Positions 38,968 to 49,610 of a DNA stretch of 64,000 nt are shown here, piece after piece (within the stretch, counting starts at the first letter, position 1; each line of letters begins with the position of its first letter). The stretch is taken from NCBI RefSeq assembly GCF_036231355.1, contig NZ_CP109496.1, positions 6,758,001-6,822,000 on the forward strand, in the 5' to 3' direction. Below the pieces are notes generated by a model. It was not told the DNA's origin and did not search any database. It saw nothing but the letters and a program-made list of their open reading frames with translations. This DNA is from Streptomyces sp. NBC_01431. GTDB taxonomy: Bacteria > Actinomycetota > Actinomycetes > Streptomycetales > Streptomycetaceae. A program made the position numbers and the translations under genes.

Positions 38968-39771
38968 ATGAGCGACGTAGAGAACGCGCACGGGAACGAC
39001 GACGAGCGGCCCGTCGACGCGCCGGGTGAACAGCCCGAGGCGAAGCCCGAGTTGACCGGGCGGCAGCGGCTCGTCGAGGGGCTGTGGCCGCCGCGGGCCA
39101 GTCGTGCCCAGCTCATCGTGGCGCTGCTCTTGTTCGTACTCGGCCTCGGGCTCGCCATCCAGGTGCGCTCCAACAGCGACAACAGTGCGCTGCGGGGCGC
39201 CCGCCAGGAGGACCTGGTGCGCATCCTCGATGAACTCGACTCGCGTACCAAGCGTCTTGACGATGAGAAGCAGCGCCTGGAGGGCCAGCGCACCGAGCTG
39301 GAGACCAGCTCCAACCAGGCGGAGGAGGCGCGCAAGCAGACCGTGGAGAAGGAGCGGCAGCTGGGCATCCTGGCCGGTACGGTCGCTGCGCAGGGCCCGG
39401 GGATCACGTTGACGATCAGCGATCCCAAGGGCGGTGTCGAGTCCGACAAGGTGCTTGACACGGTGCAGGAACTGCGTGCCGCGGGCGCCGAGGCGATGCA
39501 GATCAACGGGGTGCGGGTGGTGGCCAATACGTACTTCTCGGATGAGACGGGCGGCATCGGCGTCGACGGCAAGAAGATCGGCGCGCCCTACGTCTTCAAG
39601 GTGATCGGGAATCCGCAGGACCTTGAGCCGGCGCTCAACATCCCCGGTGGAGTGGTGCAGACTCTGGAGAAGGAGCAGGCCACGGCCACGGTGGCCCGTT
39701 CGGAGAAGATCATCGTGGACGCCTTGCGAGCCGCGAAGCGGCCTGACTACGCTCAGTCGTCATCGCACTGA
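38968..39771 (+). CDS. DUF881 family protein (second copy)
   Basis: A 267-residue protein. A charged cytoplasmic N-terminus (~1-45) and one TM helix (~47-65) precede a strong coiled coil (~78-128) and a DUF881 domain with GPGITLTISDPKGG and AEAMQINGVRVV. It is a paralogue of the 37701 gene with a longer coiled coil. Together with sbp it probably forms a membrane complex. Confidence 0.9.
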   Translation: MSDVENAHGNDDERPVDAPGEQPEAKPELTGRQRLVEGLWPPRASRAQLIVALLLFVLGLGLAIQVRSNSDNSALRGARQEDLVRILDELDSRTKRLDDEKQRLEGQRTELETSSNQAEEARKQTVEKERQLGILAGTVAAQGPGITLTISDPKGGVESDKVLDTVQELRAAGAEAMQINGVRVVANTYFSDETGGIGVDGKKIGAPYVFKVIGNPQDLEPALNIPGGVVQTLEKEQATATVARSEKIIVDALRAAKRPDYAQSSSH

Positions 39772-39848
39772 TGGGGGCAGGCGTGGGAGCTGCCGCACAA
39801 GGGCAGGAGGTTGCGGGGGGTCGCCGCTTCGTAACAGTGGTGCGTGAT

Positions 39849-39875
39849 GGAAACTGTTTGGCGGATACGGACGTT
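39849..39875 (+). promoter_or_regulatory. candidate ECF-type promoter before the FHA gene
   Basis: GGAAA (39849-39853), 19-nt spacer, GTT (39873-39875) fits the GGAA-N18/19-GTT form used by some streptomycete ECF sigma factors, about 87 bp before the FHA start. The -35 has A instead of T/C in the fifth place. Confidence 0.35.
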
Positions 39876-39961
39876 GTGAGGATGTCCGGGTCGGCAGGTG
39901 TGTTGATTCTGGGTTCGTCCTGCCCCACGGGCGGGTCTATTTCGGTCAAGGGGAATCGCCC

Positions 39962-40798
39962 GTGAAGTTGTTTGCGAAGTTGTTCGGCAAGAGCGCACGC
40001 CAGGATGGCGGCAGTGCCGCCAGGCACCGTGCTCAGCGCCCCGGTGGGGCGGAGGAGCAGGGTGGTGAGCGCCCGCTGTTCCGCGACGAGGTGGCCGGTT
40101 CCGGTGGTGACATTCCGGGCGCGTCGTCGGTTGACCCTGCCCGTGCCGGGCGCATAGGTTTCGGGGAACCGTCAACCTCAAGTACGGGTGGAGGGTTTGA
40201 CTCCGATCCGTATGCCACCAGTGCGCACGCGGTGCCGCCGCGGCAGGAGGATCCGTCGATGTCGGGCATGCCTGTTTGTACGAGGTGCGGGCACACCAAT
40301 GCCGCCGCCAGCCGATTCTGTTCCAACTGTGGCGCCCCGCTGCGTCCCGGTGTCGTTCCGGAGCGCGCTTCCGAGACGACCTCGACCATCTCGATCTCCG
40401 GCCTGGAGGCGTACGACGCCGAGGTGACCGGCCAGACGCAGCTGCCCTCGCTCTCTCCGGAGGCGCAGGCGGCCGTGGACGCACTCCCGCAGGGCTCGGC
40501 GCTCCTGGTGGTGCGCCGCGGGCCGAACTCGGGAAGCCGCTTCCTCCTGGACGGTGAGCTGACCACGGCGGGCCGGCACCCGCAGAGCGACATCTTCCTG
40601 GACGACGTGACCGTGTCGCGCCGCCACGTTGAGTTCCGGCGCGGTCCCGACGGGCGTTTCACCGTCTCCGACGTCGGCAGCCTCAACGGCACGTACGTGA
40701 ACCGCGAAAGGATCGACTCCGTCGAGCTGGCCAACGGCGACGAGGTCCAGATCGGGAAGTACCGGCTGGTCTTCTACGCGAGCCAGCGCGCCCTCTAA
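39962..40798 (+). CDS. zinc-ribbon FHA-domain protein (GarA-like)
   Basis: A 278-residue protein. Residues 1-100 are disordered, residues 106-123 form a zinc ribbon (CTRC and CSNC), and residues ~183-270 form an FHA domain. The phosphothreonine-binding residues are in GRHPQSD (Arg205), VSRRH (Ser219) and LNGT (Asn242). Before the FHA lies SETTSTIS (Glu138-Thr139-Thr140-Ser141). This resembles the ETTS phosphorylation motif of mycobacterial GarA, which folds onto its own FHA domain when phosphorylated by PknB/PknG to control glutamate and TCA enzymes. GTG 39962 has AAGGGGAA upstream. The gene before FtsR and DUF151 in mycobacteria is garA. Confidence 0.9.
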   Translation: MKLFAKLFGKSARQDGGSAARHRAQRPGGAEEQGGERPLFRDEVAGSGGDIPGASSVDPARAGRIGFGEPSTSSTGGGFDSDPYATSAHAVPPRQEDPSMSGMPVCTRCGHTNAAASRFCSNCGAPLRPGVVPERASETTSTISISGLEAYDAEVTGQTQLPSLSPEAQAAVDALPQGSALLVVRRGPNSGSRFLLDGELTTAGRHPQSDIFLDDVTVSRRHVEFRRGPDGRFTVSDVGSLNGTYVNRERIDSVELANGDEVQIGKYRLVFYASQRAL

Positions 40799-40816
40799 GG
40801 CCGCCAGGGAAGGTTC

Positions 40817-41560
40817 ATGCAGCAGACACCGACGGGCGGTGCCGGATCCGGCACCGCCACCGCGGGCGACCGGTTGATGAGTATCGGCGGGGTACTCAAC
40901 CAGCTGCGCGAAGAATTTCCCGAAGTGACCATCTCGAAGATCCGCTTCCTTGAGTCCGAGGGGCTCGTAGAGCCTCGGCGTACGCCGTCGGGGTACCGGA
41001 AGTTCACCGCTGAGGACGTCGAGCGCCTCGCTCAGGTGCTGCGGATGCAGCGGGACCACTATCTGCCGCTCAGGGTCATCCGCGAGCACCTGGACGCCCT
41101 GGGGCGCGGTGAACAGCTTCCCGTGCCCGCTCCGGGGGGCTCCAGGGAGCTCCTCGACGGTTGGGGCGAGCCGGATGCGGACCGGCCGACTGCCGCCCGG
41201 GTCGGCCGCGCGGAGCTGATGGCGGCCGCCGAGGTGACCGAGGCCGAGCTGACCGAATGGGAGGCGTACGGCCTGGTCACGCCCGGCCCCGAGGGCGGTT
41301 TCGACGCCGAGTCGGTGAATGTGGCGCGCCTTGTGGCGGATCTGGGGCGATTTGGCCTGGAACCGCGTCATCTGCGGGCGATGAAAGCCGCCGCGGACCG
41401 CGAGGCCGGGCTGATCGAGCAGGTGGTGACGCCGCTGCGGTTGCACCGCAATCCGCAGACCAGGGCCCATGCGGAGGCCACCACCAAGGAGCTCGCGGCG
41501 CTCTCCGTACGGCTCCACGCGGCACTGGTACAGACCGCCCTGGGTGTCCGGCTTCACTGA
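40817..41560 (+). CDS. ftsR: MerR-family regulator (FtsR type)
   Basis: A 247-residue protein. The MerR winged helix at residues ~20-95 includes ISKIRFLESEGLVEPRRTPSG and RKFTAEDVERLAQVLRMQRD. A second helical region follows, with LTEWEAYGLVTP resembling a repeat of the motif. Actinobacterial orthologues (Cg1631/FtsR, Rv1828) sit next to garA and regulate ftsZ in Corynebacterium. The name is by position and sequence resemblance from memory. It follows the FHA gene by 18 bp. Confidence 0.8.
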   Translation: MQQTPTGGAGSGTATAGDRLMSIGGVLNQLREEFPEVTISKIRFLESEGLVEPRRTPSGYRKFTAEDVERLAQVLRMQRDHYLPLRVIREHLDALGRGEQLPVPAPGGSRELLDGWGEPDADRPTAARVGRAELMAAAEVTEAELTEWEAYGLVTPGPEGGFDAESVNVARLVADLGRFGLEPRHLRAMKAAADREAGLIEQVVTPLRLHRNPQTRAHAEATTKELAALSVRLHAALVQTALGVRLH

Positions 41561-41613
41561 TCTTGTAGGTGCCCGACTACCCAAACCTGCCGAGCACGTC
41601 CTAGGGTTGCTGT

Positions 41614-42087
41614 GTGAACGAGCTCGACGTCGTGGGTGTCCGGGTGGAAATGCCCTCCAACCAACCGATCGTGCTCCTGCGTGAAGTGGGAGGCGATCGG
41701 TACCTCCCCATCTGGATCGGTCCAGGGGAGGCGACCGCGATTGCCTTCGCCCAGCAGGGGATGGCACCGGCGCGGCCGCTGACGCACGACCTTTTCAAGG
41801 ACGTGCTGGAGGCCGTCGGCCAGGAGCTGACCGAAGTCCGCATCACGGACCTGCGCGAAGGCGTCTTCTACGCGGAGTTGGTCTTTGCCAGTGGCGTGGA
41901 GGTGAGCGCCCGGCCCTCCGATGCCATAGCGCTCGCGCTGCGCACCGGAACGCCGATCTACGGCAGTGACGGGGTCCTCGACGACGCGGGAATCGCCATC
42001 CCGGACGAGCAGGAGGACGAGGTGGAGAAGTTCCGCGAGTTCCTCGACCAGATCTCCCCCGAGGACTTCGGCACCAACAGCCAGTGA
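41614..42087 (+). CDS. bifunctional nuclease family protein (DUF151)
   Basis: A 157-residue DUF151 protein with LPIWIGPGEATAIA near residue 33 and the conserved ARPSDAIALALRTGTPIY near residue 98. Plant and archaeal members show DNase/RNase activity; bacterial function is unclear. It is the expected neighbour of garA and ftsR. GTG 41614 has AGGG 8 nt upstream. Confidence 0.88.
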   Translation: MNELDVVGVRVEMPSNQPIVLLREVGGDRYLPIWIGPGEATAIAFAQQGMAPARPLTHDLFKDVLEAVGQELTEVRITDLREGVFYAELVFASGVEVSARPSDAIALALRTGTPIYGSDGVLDDAGIAIPDEQEDEVEKFREFLDQISPEDFGTNSQ

Positions 42088-42218
42088 GCACCGGATACCG
42101 GTGAAGCGACGGCTGTGGGAGTGGCGCTGTGCATGGCGCTCACGCCCGAGCGGTTCGGGCGCATTCGAGCAGCCTTTCCCGGCAGAGAGACACGGGAAAC
42201 CACTCTCAGGGTGATTAT

Positions 42219-42236
42219 CACTCGGCGTGCCGAGTG
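42219..42236. promoter_or_regulatory. palindrome upstream of the second MerR gene
   Basis: CACTCGGC (42219-42226), GT, GCCGAGTG (42229-42236). Two further CGAGTG words follow at 42257-42262 and 42275-42280, within and after the promoter. It lies 9 bp before the -35 at 42246, a likely activator or repressor site. Confidence 0.55.
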
Positions 42237-42245
42237 TGGCGATCG

Positions 42246-42274
42246 TTGACGCACCCCGAGTGACTGCCTACCGT
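42246..42274 (+). promoter_or_regulatory. promoter of the second MerR gene
   Basis: TTGACG (42246-42251), 17-nt spacer, TACCGT (42269-42274): a good vegetative-type match, 31 bp before the GTG start at 42306. Confidence 0.55.
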
Positions 42275-42305
42275 CGAGTGGGCAGGTCAAGGACGGAGGG
42301 TCGGC

Positions 42306-42899
42306 GTGAGAATCAGCGGCGACGGTACGGCAGGGGGCGCTCCCGGACGCAGTCCGGGGGAAGGCGGGCCGTACCCGCTTCACGGCAGTGCGGCCGACCC
42401 GAGTACCGACACGATCGGATACCGGGGGCCGACCGCGTGCGCGGCGGCGGGGATCACCTATCGGCAGCTCGACTACTGGGCGCGTACCGGTCTGGTCGAG
42501 CCCAGCGTGCGTCCGGCCTACGGATCGGGCACCCAGCGCCTCTACAGCTTCCGGGACGTCGTCGTCCTGAAGATCGTCAAGCGTTTCCTCGACACCGGTG
42601 TCGCGCTCCAGAACATCCGCACCACCGTGCAGCACCTGCGCGAGCGCGGTTTTCGCGATCTGGAGCAGATGACGCTGATGAGCGACGGGGCCACGGTGTA
42701 CGAATGCTCGTCCCCGGACGAGGTCGTGGACCTGCTCCAGGGGGGCCAGGGGATCTTCGGGATCGCGGTGGGCGTGGTGTGGCGCGACGTCGAGGCGGCG
42801 CTGTCGCAGCTGCACGGCGAGCGCGTGGACACCGGCGAGACACTGGTCGGGCACAACCCGGCGGACGAGTTGGCCAGGCGCCGCAACCGCGCGGTCTGA
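42306..42899 (+). CDS. MerR-family regulator (Rv1830-like)
   Basis: A 197-residue protein. After a disordered Gly/Pro-rich start, the MerR winged helix runs from ~37 to 110, with YRQLDYWARTGLVEPS and LYSFRDVVVLKIVKRFLDTG. A helical effector or dimer domain follows. In mycobacteria a homologous MerR lies next to the DUF151 gene, as here. GTG 42306 has GGAGGG about 6 nt upstream, and its own promoter carries a palindrome, so autoregulation is plausible. Confidence 0.85.
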   Translation: MRISGDGTAGGAPGRSPGEGGPYPLHGSAADPSTDTIGYRGPTACAAAGITYRQLDYWARTGLVEPSVRPAYGSGTQRLYSFRDVVVLKIVKRFLDTGVALQNIRTTVQHLRERGFRDLEQMTLMSDGATVYECSSPDEVVDLLQGGQGIFGIAVGVVWRDVEAALSQLHGERVDTGETLVGHNPADELARRRNRAV

Positions 42900-42956
42900 G
42901 CGCCCGGCGGCCGCGCGGACGGCCGATTGTCAGTGGCGTACGGCAGCATCGATGGT

Positions 42957-44459
42957 GTGAGAGCCGCGCCGACCATCCTGCATCTGGACATGGATGCCTT
43001 CTTCGCCGCCGCAGAGCAGGCGGCGAAGCCCAGCCTGCGCGGAAAACCCGTGATCGTGGGCGGTCTGGGGCCGCGCGGCGTGGTGTCGACGGCTTCGTAC
43101 GAGGCGAGACCGTTCGGGGTGCGCTCGGCGATGCCGATGGCGCAGGCCAGGCGGCTCTGTCCGAACGCGGCCTATCTGGTGCCGCGCTTCCAGCTGTACC
43201 GGACGGTCAGCGACCAGGTCATGGAGTTGCTCCGGCGGCTGTCACCTCTGGTTGAGCCGCTGAGCCTGGACGAGGCCTTCGTGGACCTGGAGGCCGGCGG
43301 GGTGGCCTTCGGTCCGGCCGAGGCGCTGGAGGCCGGTGAGCGGCTGCGCAGGGACATCAGAGCGGTCACCGGGCTCACCGGCTCGGTCGGCCTCGCCGGA
43401 TCCAAGATGATGGCCAAGATCGCCTCCGAGCAGGCGAAGCCGGACGGCCTCGTGCTCATAGAGCCGGGCACCGAGCGCGAGCTGCTGCGCCCGATGCCGG
43501 TGCGCACCCTGCCGGGGGTGGGCCCGGCCACCGGTGAGCATCTGCGGCGGGCCGGGATGACGACGGTCGCGGACCTCGCCGAGGCGGGCGAGGACGAGCT
43601 CGTACGGCTGCTGGGGAAGTCGCACGGGGCGTCGCTGTTCCGGATGGCGGCGGGGGGCGACAACCGGCCGGTGGTGGCCGAACGGGACACCAAGTCGGTG
43701 TCGGTGGAGGACACCTTCGACGTGGACCTGCACGACCGGGTGCGGATCACCACCGAGGTCGGGCGCCTCGCGGACCGGTGTGTGCAGCGCCTGCGAGCGT
43801 CCGGACACTCGGGCCGGACCATCGTGCTCAAGGTCAGGCGCTACGACTTCTCGACGCTGACCCGCTCCGAGACGCTGAGGGGCCCCACGGACGACCCGTC
43901 GGTGGTCCGGGAGGCAGCCGGCCGGCTGCTGGACTCGGTGGACACCACGGGCGGCGTGCGACTGCTCGGGGTGGGCGTCAGCGGGCTCGCCGACTTCACG
44001 CAGGAGGATCTGTTCGCCCAGGCCGCCGGCGAGCGGGCCGCGGGAGAGCGGGCCGAGGAGGAGCCGACAGGTGAGGAGGCCGCGCCGCCCGCCGAGGAGG
44101 CGGAGAGCGCGGCGGACCCGGCGCAGCGGCGGTGGCTGGCCGGGCACGACGTGCGGCACGCGGAGTACGGGCCGGGCTGGGTGCAGGGCAGCGGCCTCGG
44201 CAGGGTGACCGTCCGGTTCGAGACCCCGCTGTCGACGCAACCGGGGCGGGTGCGGACCTTCATGGTGGACGACCCCGAGCTGGAGCCCTCCGAACCGCTG
44301 CCTCTGGTGGCACAAGGGACAGCGGAGGCGGCGGCGCAGCCGGAGGCAGGAGCGGGAGAGGCGGGGGGTGCGGGTCAGGATTCGCCGTTCGCGAGCCGGC
44401 CGAAGTCCCGGTCGGGCGGCGGCGGCCCGGGATCGGGGGCCGAGATGTCCAGACCGTAG
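42957..44459 (+). CDS. dinB: DNA polymerase IV with C-terminal Tudor-like extension
   Basis: A 500-residue Y-family polymerase, longer than the usual ~350-400. Catalytic acidic residues are in HLDMDAFFAAAEQ and SLDEAFVD, and thumb HhH motifs read LPGVGPATGEHLRRAG. The little finger ends near residue 350. An acidic Ala/Glu linker follows, then VRHAEYGPGWVQGSGLGRV (residues ~400-418). That segment resembles the Tudor-like C-terminal domain of UvrD/PcrA (G-x-V-x-H-x-x-x-G-x-G-x-V). It performs translesion synthesis. GTG 42957 is chosen because most homologues begin just before the HLDMDAFF strand; TTG 42927 and GTG 42933 remain possible. Its last 85 bp overlap the PRC-barrel gene on the other strand. 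Confidence 0.9.
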   Translation: MRAAPTILHLDMDAFFAAAEQAAKPSLRGKPVIVGGLGPRGVVSTASYEARPFGVRSAMPMAQARRLCPNAAYLVPRFQLYRTVSDQVMELLRRLSPLVEPLSLDEAFVDLEAGGVAFGPAEALEAGERLRRDIRAVTGLTGSVGLAGSKMMAKIASEQAKPDGLVLIEPGTERELLRPMPVRTLPGVGPATGEHLRRAGMTTVADLAEAGEDELVRLLGKSHGASLFRMAAGGDNRPVVAERDTKSVSVEDTFDVDLHDRVRITTEVGRLADRCVQRLRASGHSGRTIVLKVRRYDFSTLTRSETLRGPTDDPSVVREAAGRLLDSVDTTGGVRLLGVGVSGLADFTQEDLFAQAAGERAAGERAEEEPTGEEAAPPAEEAESAADPAQRRWLAGHDVRHAEYGPGWVQGSGLGRVTVRFETPLSTQPGRVRTFMVDDPELEPSEPLPLVAQGTAEAAAQPEAGAGEAGGAGQDSPFASRPKSRSGGGGPGSGAEMSRP

Positions 44460-44752
44460 TGGTGGTAGAGCTGGAGTTCCTGGTCGGGGGAGAGATGGCG
44501 GCCCACGCCGAAGTCGGGGGCGTCCTTGATCAGCGAGCGTTCATACGGGATGTGCAGCGCCTCGTCGATGAGGGTGCTGGGCTCCAGGGGTACGAAGGCG
44601 TCCCGGCTGAACAGCCCGGTGCGTACGGCGGCCCACTCGGGTGCGCCGGTCGCGTCATCGAGGTAGACCTCGTCCACCGTCCCGATCTTGTGTCCATCGC
44701 GGTCGTACGCTTTGCGGCCGATCAGGCTGCGCGGATCGATATCGGTCTGCAC
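44375..44752 (-). CDS. PRC-barrel domain protein
   Basis: A 125-residue protein. A PRC-barrel (residues ~5-80) shows SLIGRKAYDRDGHKIGTVDE and VPLEPSTLIDEALHIPYE, followed by a His/Asp-rich tail and a Pro-rich end. PRC-barrels occur in RimM and photosynthetic reaction-centre H subunits; stand-alone streptomycete versions have no known role. GTG 44752 sits close behind GGAGGG. Its 3' end lies within the low-complexity end of dinB. Confidence 0.82.
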   Translation of the reverse strand: MQTDIDPRSLIGRKAYDRDGHKIGTVDEVYLDDATGAPEWAAVRTGLFSRDAFVPLEPSTLIDEALHIPYERSLIKDAPDFGVGRHLSPDQELQLYHHYGLDISAPDPGPPPPDRDFGRLANGES

Positions 44753-44870
44753 GGTCCCTCCAATTGGTCGCAACAGGGTCACAACTGGTCCATAACTACT
44801 ACGAAAGTGCACATCGTGGGTGTCGGCCACTTGAGCAGGTGAACAAAGAATCGAGCCCGGAGCTCGCTGG

Positions 44871-44876
44871 TAGGCT
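44871..44876 (+). promoter_or_regulatory. candidate -10 for the gcvP riboswitch transcript
   Basis: TAGGCT lies about 22 bp before the riboswitch and would place the start near 44883. No strong -35 is visible. Confidence 0.3.
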
Positions 44877-44892
44877 GGCAAGCGGCCGCTGA

Positions 44893-45125
44893 CCCCGTGC
44901 GGGAGAGTCGTCCGAAGTGCTCACTGGAGCTCATCGGCGGCGCCGAAGGAGCAAATCCTCCCCGGAATCTCTCAGGCCCACGGACCGCACGGACGAGGTC
45001 ACTCTGGAAAGCAGGACGGGGGACGCAAGGGCAGTCGTGCCCAAGCGCCTCTTCCTCACCGACGGTGAAAACCGGTCGCCGCCATGCGCCCGGTGAAGCT
45101 CTCAGGTTGAGATGACAGAGGGGGA
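44893..45125 (+). ncRNA. tandem glycine riboswitch
   Basis: Two consecutive glycine aptamers lie in the 5' leader of gcvP. Aptamer 1 (to ~45012) shows GCGGGAGAG, GGCGCCGAAGGAGCAAA and CTCTCAGG (44969-44976), ending in CTCTGGAAAGC. Aptamer 2 (from ~45013) shows CACCGACGGTGAAA, CTCTCAGG (45099-45106) and GACAGAGGGGGA. Glycine binding is expected to switch on the glycine-cleavage gene downstream. The ribosome site AGGAGG of gcvP lies about 50 nt after aptamer 2. Small open frames in this region are spurious. Confidence 0.93.
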
Positions 45126-45187
45126 GGCCGTCCGGGTACCCGCGCCGTGGTGCCCCTCGCAGGTCGTGCGACCAGGAGGCCTCCGTA

Positions 45188-48073
<2,886 letters not shown>

Positions 48074-48086
48074 TCCGCACATGCGT

Positions 48087-48127
48087 AAGGGCCGGTTCGG
48101 GGTGGATTCCCCGGGCCGGCCCTTGTG
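48087..48127 (+). terminator. gcvP terminator
   Basis: AAGGGCCGG (48087-48095) pairs with CCGGCCCTT (48116-48124), with an inner GGGG/CCCC helix, 13 bp after the stop. Confidence 0.85.
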
Positions 48128-48190
48128 TGTCCGTACGCGACGGGCCCGCGGGGGACCGGTGCGTACGAGAGCTGTCCGTACGAGACCGCG

Positions 48191-48454
48191 CTAGGCGGCC
48201 GTCGCCACCTGCTCCGCCGTGAGCGACCGGTGCGGGGCGATGATCTGCCCGTCCGGCAGCAGCTCACCGGTGTCCTCGAAGAGCAGGACGCCGTTGCACA
48301 GCAGGCTCCAGCCCTGCTCCGGATGGTGCGCCACGGGCTGCGCGGCTTCCCGGTCGGCGGAGAAGGCTGTGGGACAGGCTGGCTGGTGCTGGCACATGGA
48401 TGCGTTCTTTCGCTGCGTCGTGGTGAGTGTGCTGCGGCTCGATGCGTTGTTCAT
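48191..48454 (-). CDS. DUF5999 family protein
   Basis: An 87-residue protein whose last 68 residues (from MCQHQPACPTA) match the DUF5999 pattern: paired Cys at the start, then WSLLCNGVLLFEDTGELLPDG and an APHR end. The family is common in Streptomyces and has no assigned function. ATG 48454 has a GGGGGG purine site 6 nt upstream. ATG 48397 corresponds to the start of most homologues but has a weaker site, so the first 19 residues are uncertain. Confidence 0.8.
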   Translation of the reverse strand: MNNASSRSTLTTTQRKNASMCQHQPACPTAFSADREAAQPVAHHPEQGWSLLCNGVLLFEDTGELLPDGQIIAPHRSLTAEQVATAA

Positions 48455-48667
48455 GGCCGCCCCCCGTAGTCAAGTCGGTCGGTCCGATCCCAGTGTTGCC
48501 CCACGGGCGTCAATCCGCAGGGATTTCGCGGCAGCGCTTCCTACTGCTTAATGACGTATCACCCGTGCGGACGGTTCAGCTCAACTGGCCTGTCTTTTCG
48601 GGTGGTTCGCCGTGGCCCGCTCGGACTAGGCCGGATGGCGGAGGCAGCGCGTACGCAGCATAGACAC

Positions 48668-48711
48668 CCCGGTGCCCCGCGGCCACACCGGTCGCGGGGC
48701 ACTTTTTTCGT
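48668..48711 (+). terminator. strong intrinsic terminator with T-run, plus-strand orientation
   Basis: GTGCCCCGCG pairs with CGCGGGGCAC around a short loop, followed by TTTTTT. The T-run is on the plus strand, yet the flanking genes are both on the minus strand. It may also stop the minus-strand gene ending at 48718, but its polarity suits a plus-strand transcript. Confidence 0.75.
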
Positions 48712-48717
48712 ACGAGG

Positions 48718-49305
48718 TCAGACGGGCTGGCCGAGCAGCGGCGCGGGGGCCAGGCGCAGCGTCAGGACCGGCAGCAGTTCCGAGACTCGCAGCGGGCGGT
48801 GGGCGCAGATGCCGGGCGGCGCGGGCGCCAGCGGCACCAGGAGGTCGTGCGGCGCGGGGGTGCCCGAGGCGCCGTCGGCCGAGGTGTCGCCGTGCAGCCA
48901 CAGTGTGAGCATGTACAGCTCAGGAACCGAGAGGAGCCGGGGCTGGAAGTGAGTGGTGAGCAGTTCGGCCTGGCGCAGGGCACGCGCGGTCGAGGTGATG
49001 TAGGGGCCCTCGAAGAAGTGCGAGAAGGCCCAGCCGTCCGGGGTGAGCCGGGTGTCCGCCGCGGCGACCGGGTGCTCGGGGTCGCTGATCAGGAAGCGCC
49101 AGCCGGCCAGTCGGACGCGCGGGGTCCGGCCGCCCGCGGTGATCCCGTCCAGCACGTGCAGCGGGAGCGGGAGTTCGGGGGTGAGCGGGCCGGGGGCGGC
49201 ACGGAGGGCCGGTGTGCGGGCCTCGCGGACGGCGGTGGGGGAACCGAGTGCCGCGAGGACGCTGCGCAGGGCGGGCGCGGGAGCCGGGGGGACATGCAGC
49301 GGCAT
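48718..49305 (-). CDS. hypothetical protein
   Basis: A 195-residue soluble protein, Ala/Pro/Leu-rich with no signal peptide. The centre (residues ~50-130) has a more structured look, including RLAGWRFLISDPEHPVAAAD and GWAFSHFFEGPYI. I do not recognise a family; codon use is like real genes. ATG 49305 has GAGAGG about 9 nt upstream. Confidence 0.65.
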   Translation of the reverse strand: MPLHVPPAPAPALRSVLAALGSPTAVREARTPALRAAPGPLTPELPLPLHVLDGITAGGRTPRVRLAGWRFLISDPEHPVAAADTRLTPDGWAFSHFFEGPYITSTARALRQAELLTTHFQPRLLSVPELYMLTLWLHGDTSADGASGTPAPHDLLVPLAPAPPGICAHRPLRVSELLPVLTLRLAPAPLLGQPV

Positions 49306-49483
49306 GGTGGGTCGCCTCTCAGTTCTGAGACACGGTGATGCGTGGGCAGTGCGGACGGCGCTGTCTGCGGTGCGGGGTCAGAGGGGGGCCGTCGAGCGAT
49401 GGCCGGGGCGCCAACTCTCTGCCTCGTTTGCAGAGTTTATACGACACGTGTTCACACAGGGTTTCGTCTAGCCGTCGCCGATA

Positions 49484-49502
49484 TTGCCGGCAAGTCGGTA
49501 TC
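49484..49502. repeat. dyad repeat copy 1
   Basis: TTGCCGGCAAGTCGGTATC, containing the palindrome TTGCCGGCAA. Matches copy 2 at 15 of 19 positions. Confidence 0.6.
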
Positions 49503-49610
49503 AGGCCTTCCTGCCGAGGTGATTCACCCGGGGAAACATCTTCCGCGGGGTCTCCACCTGGAAAGGTGTCCCTTCGGCGGTCGGCTGAATCCCATCGGTC
49601 TTTTTCACGA

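Noticed and set aside
44897..45115. 72-codon open frame before gcvP
   Set aside because: It lies entirely within the tandem glycine riboswitch and has no protein-like composition.
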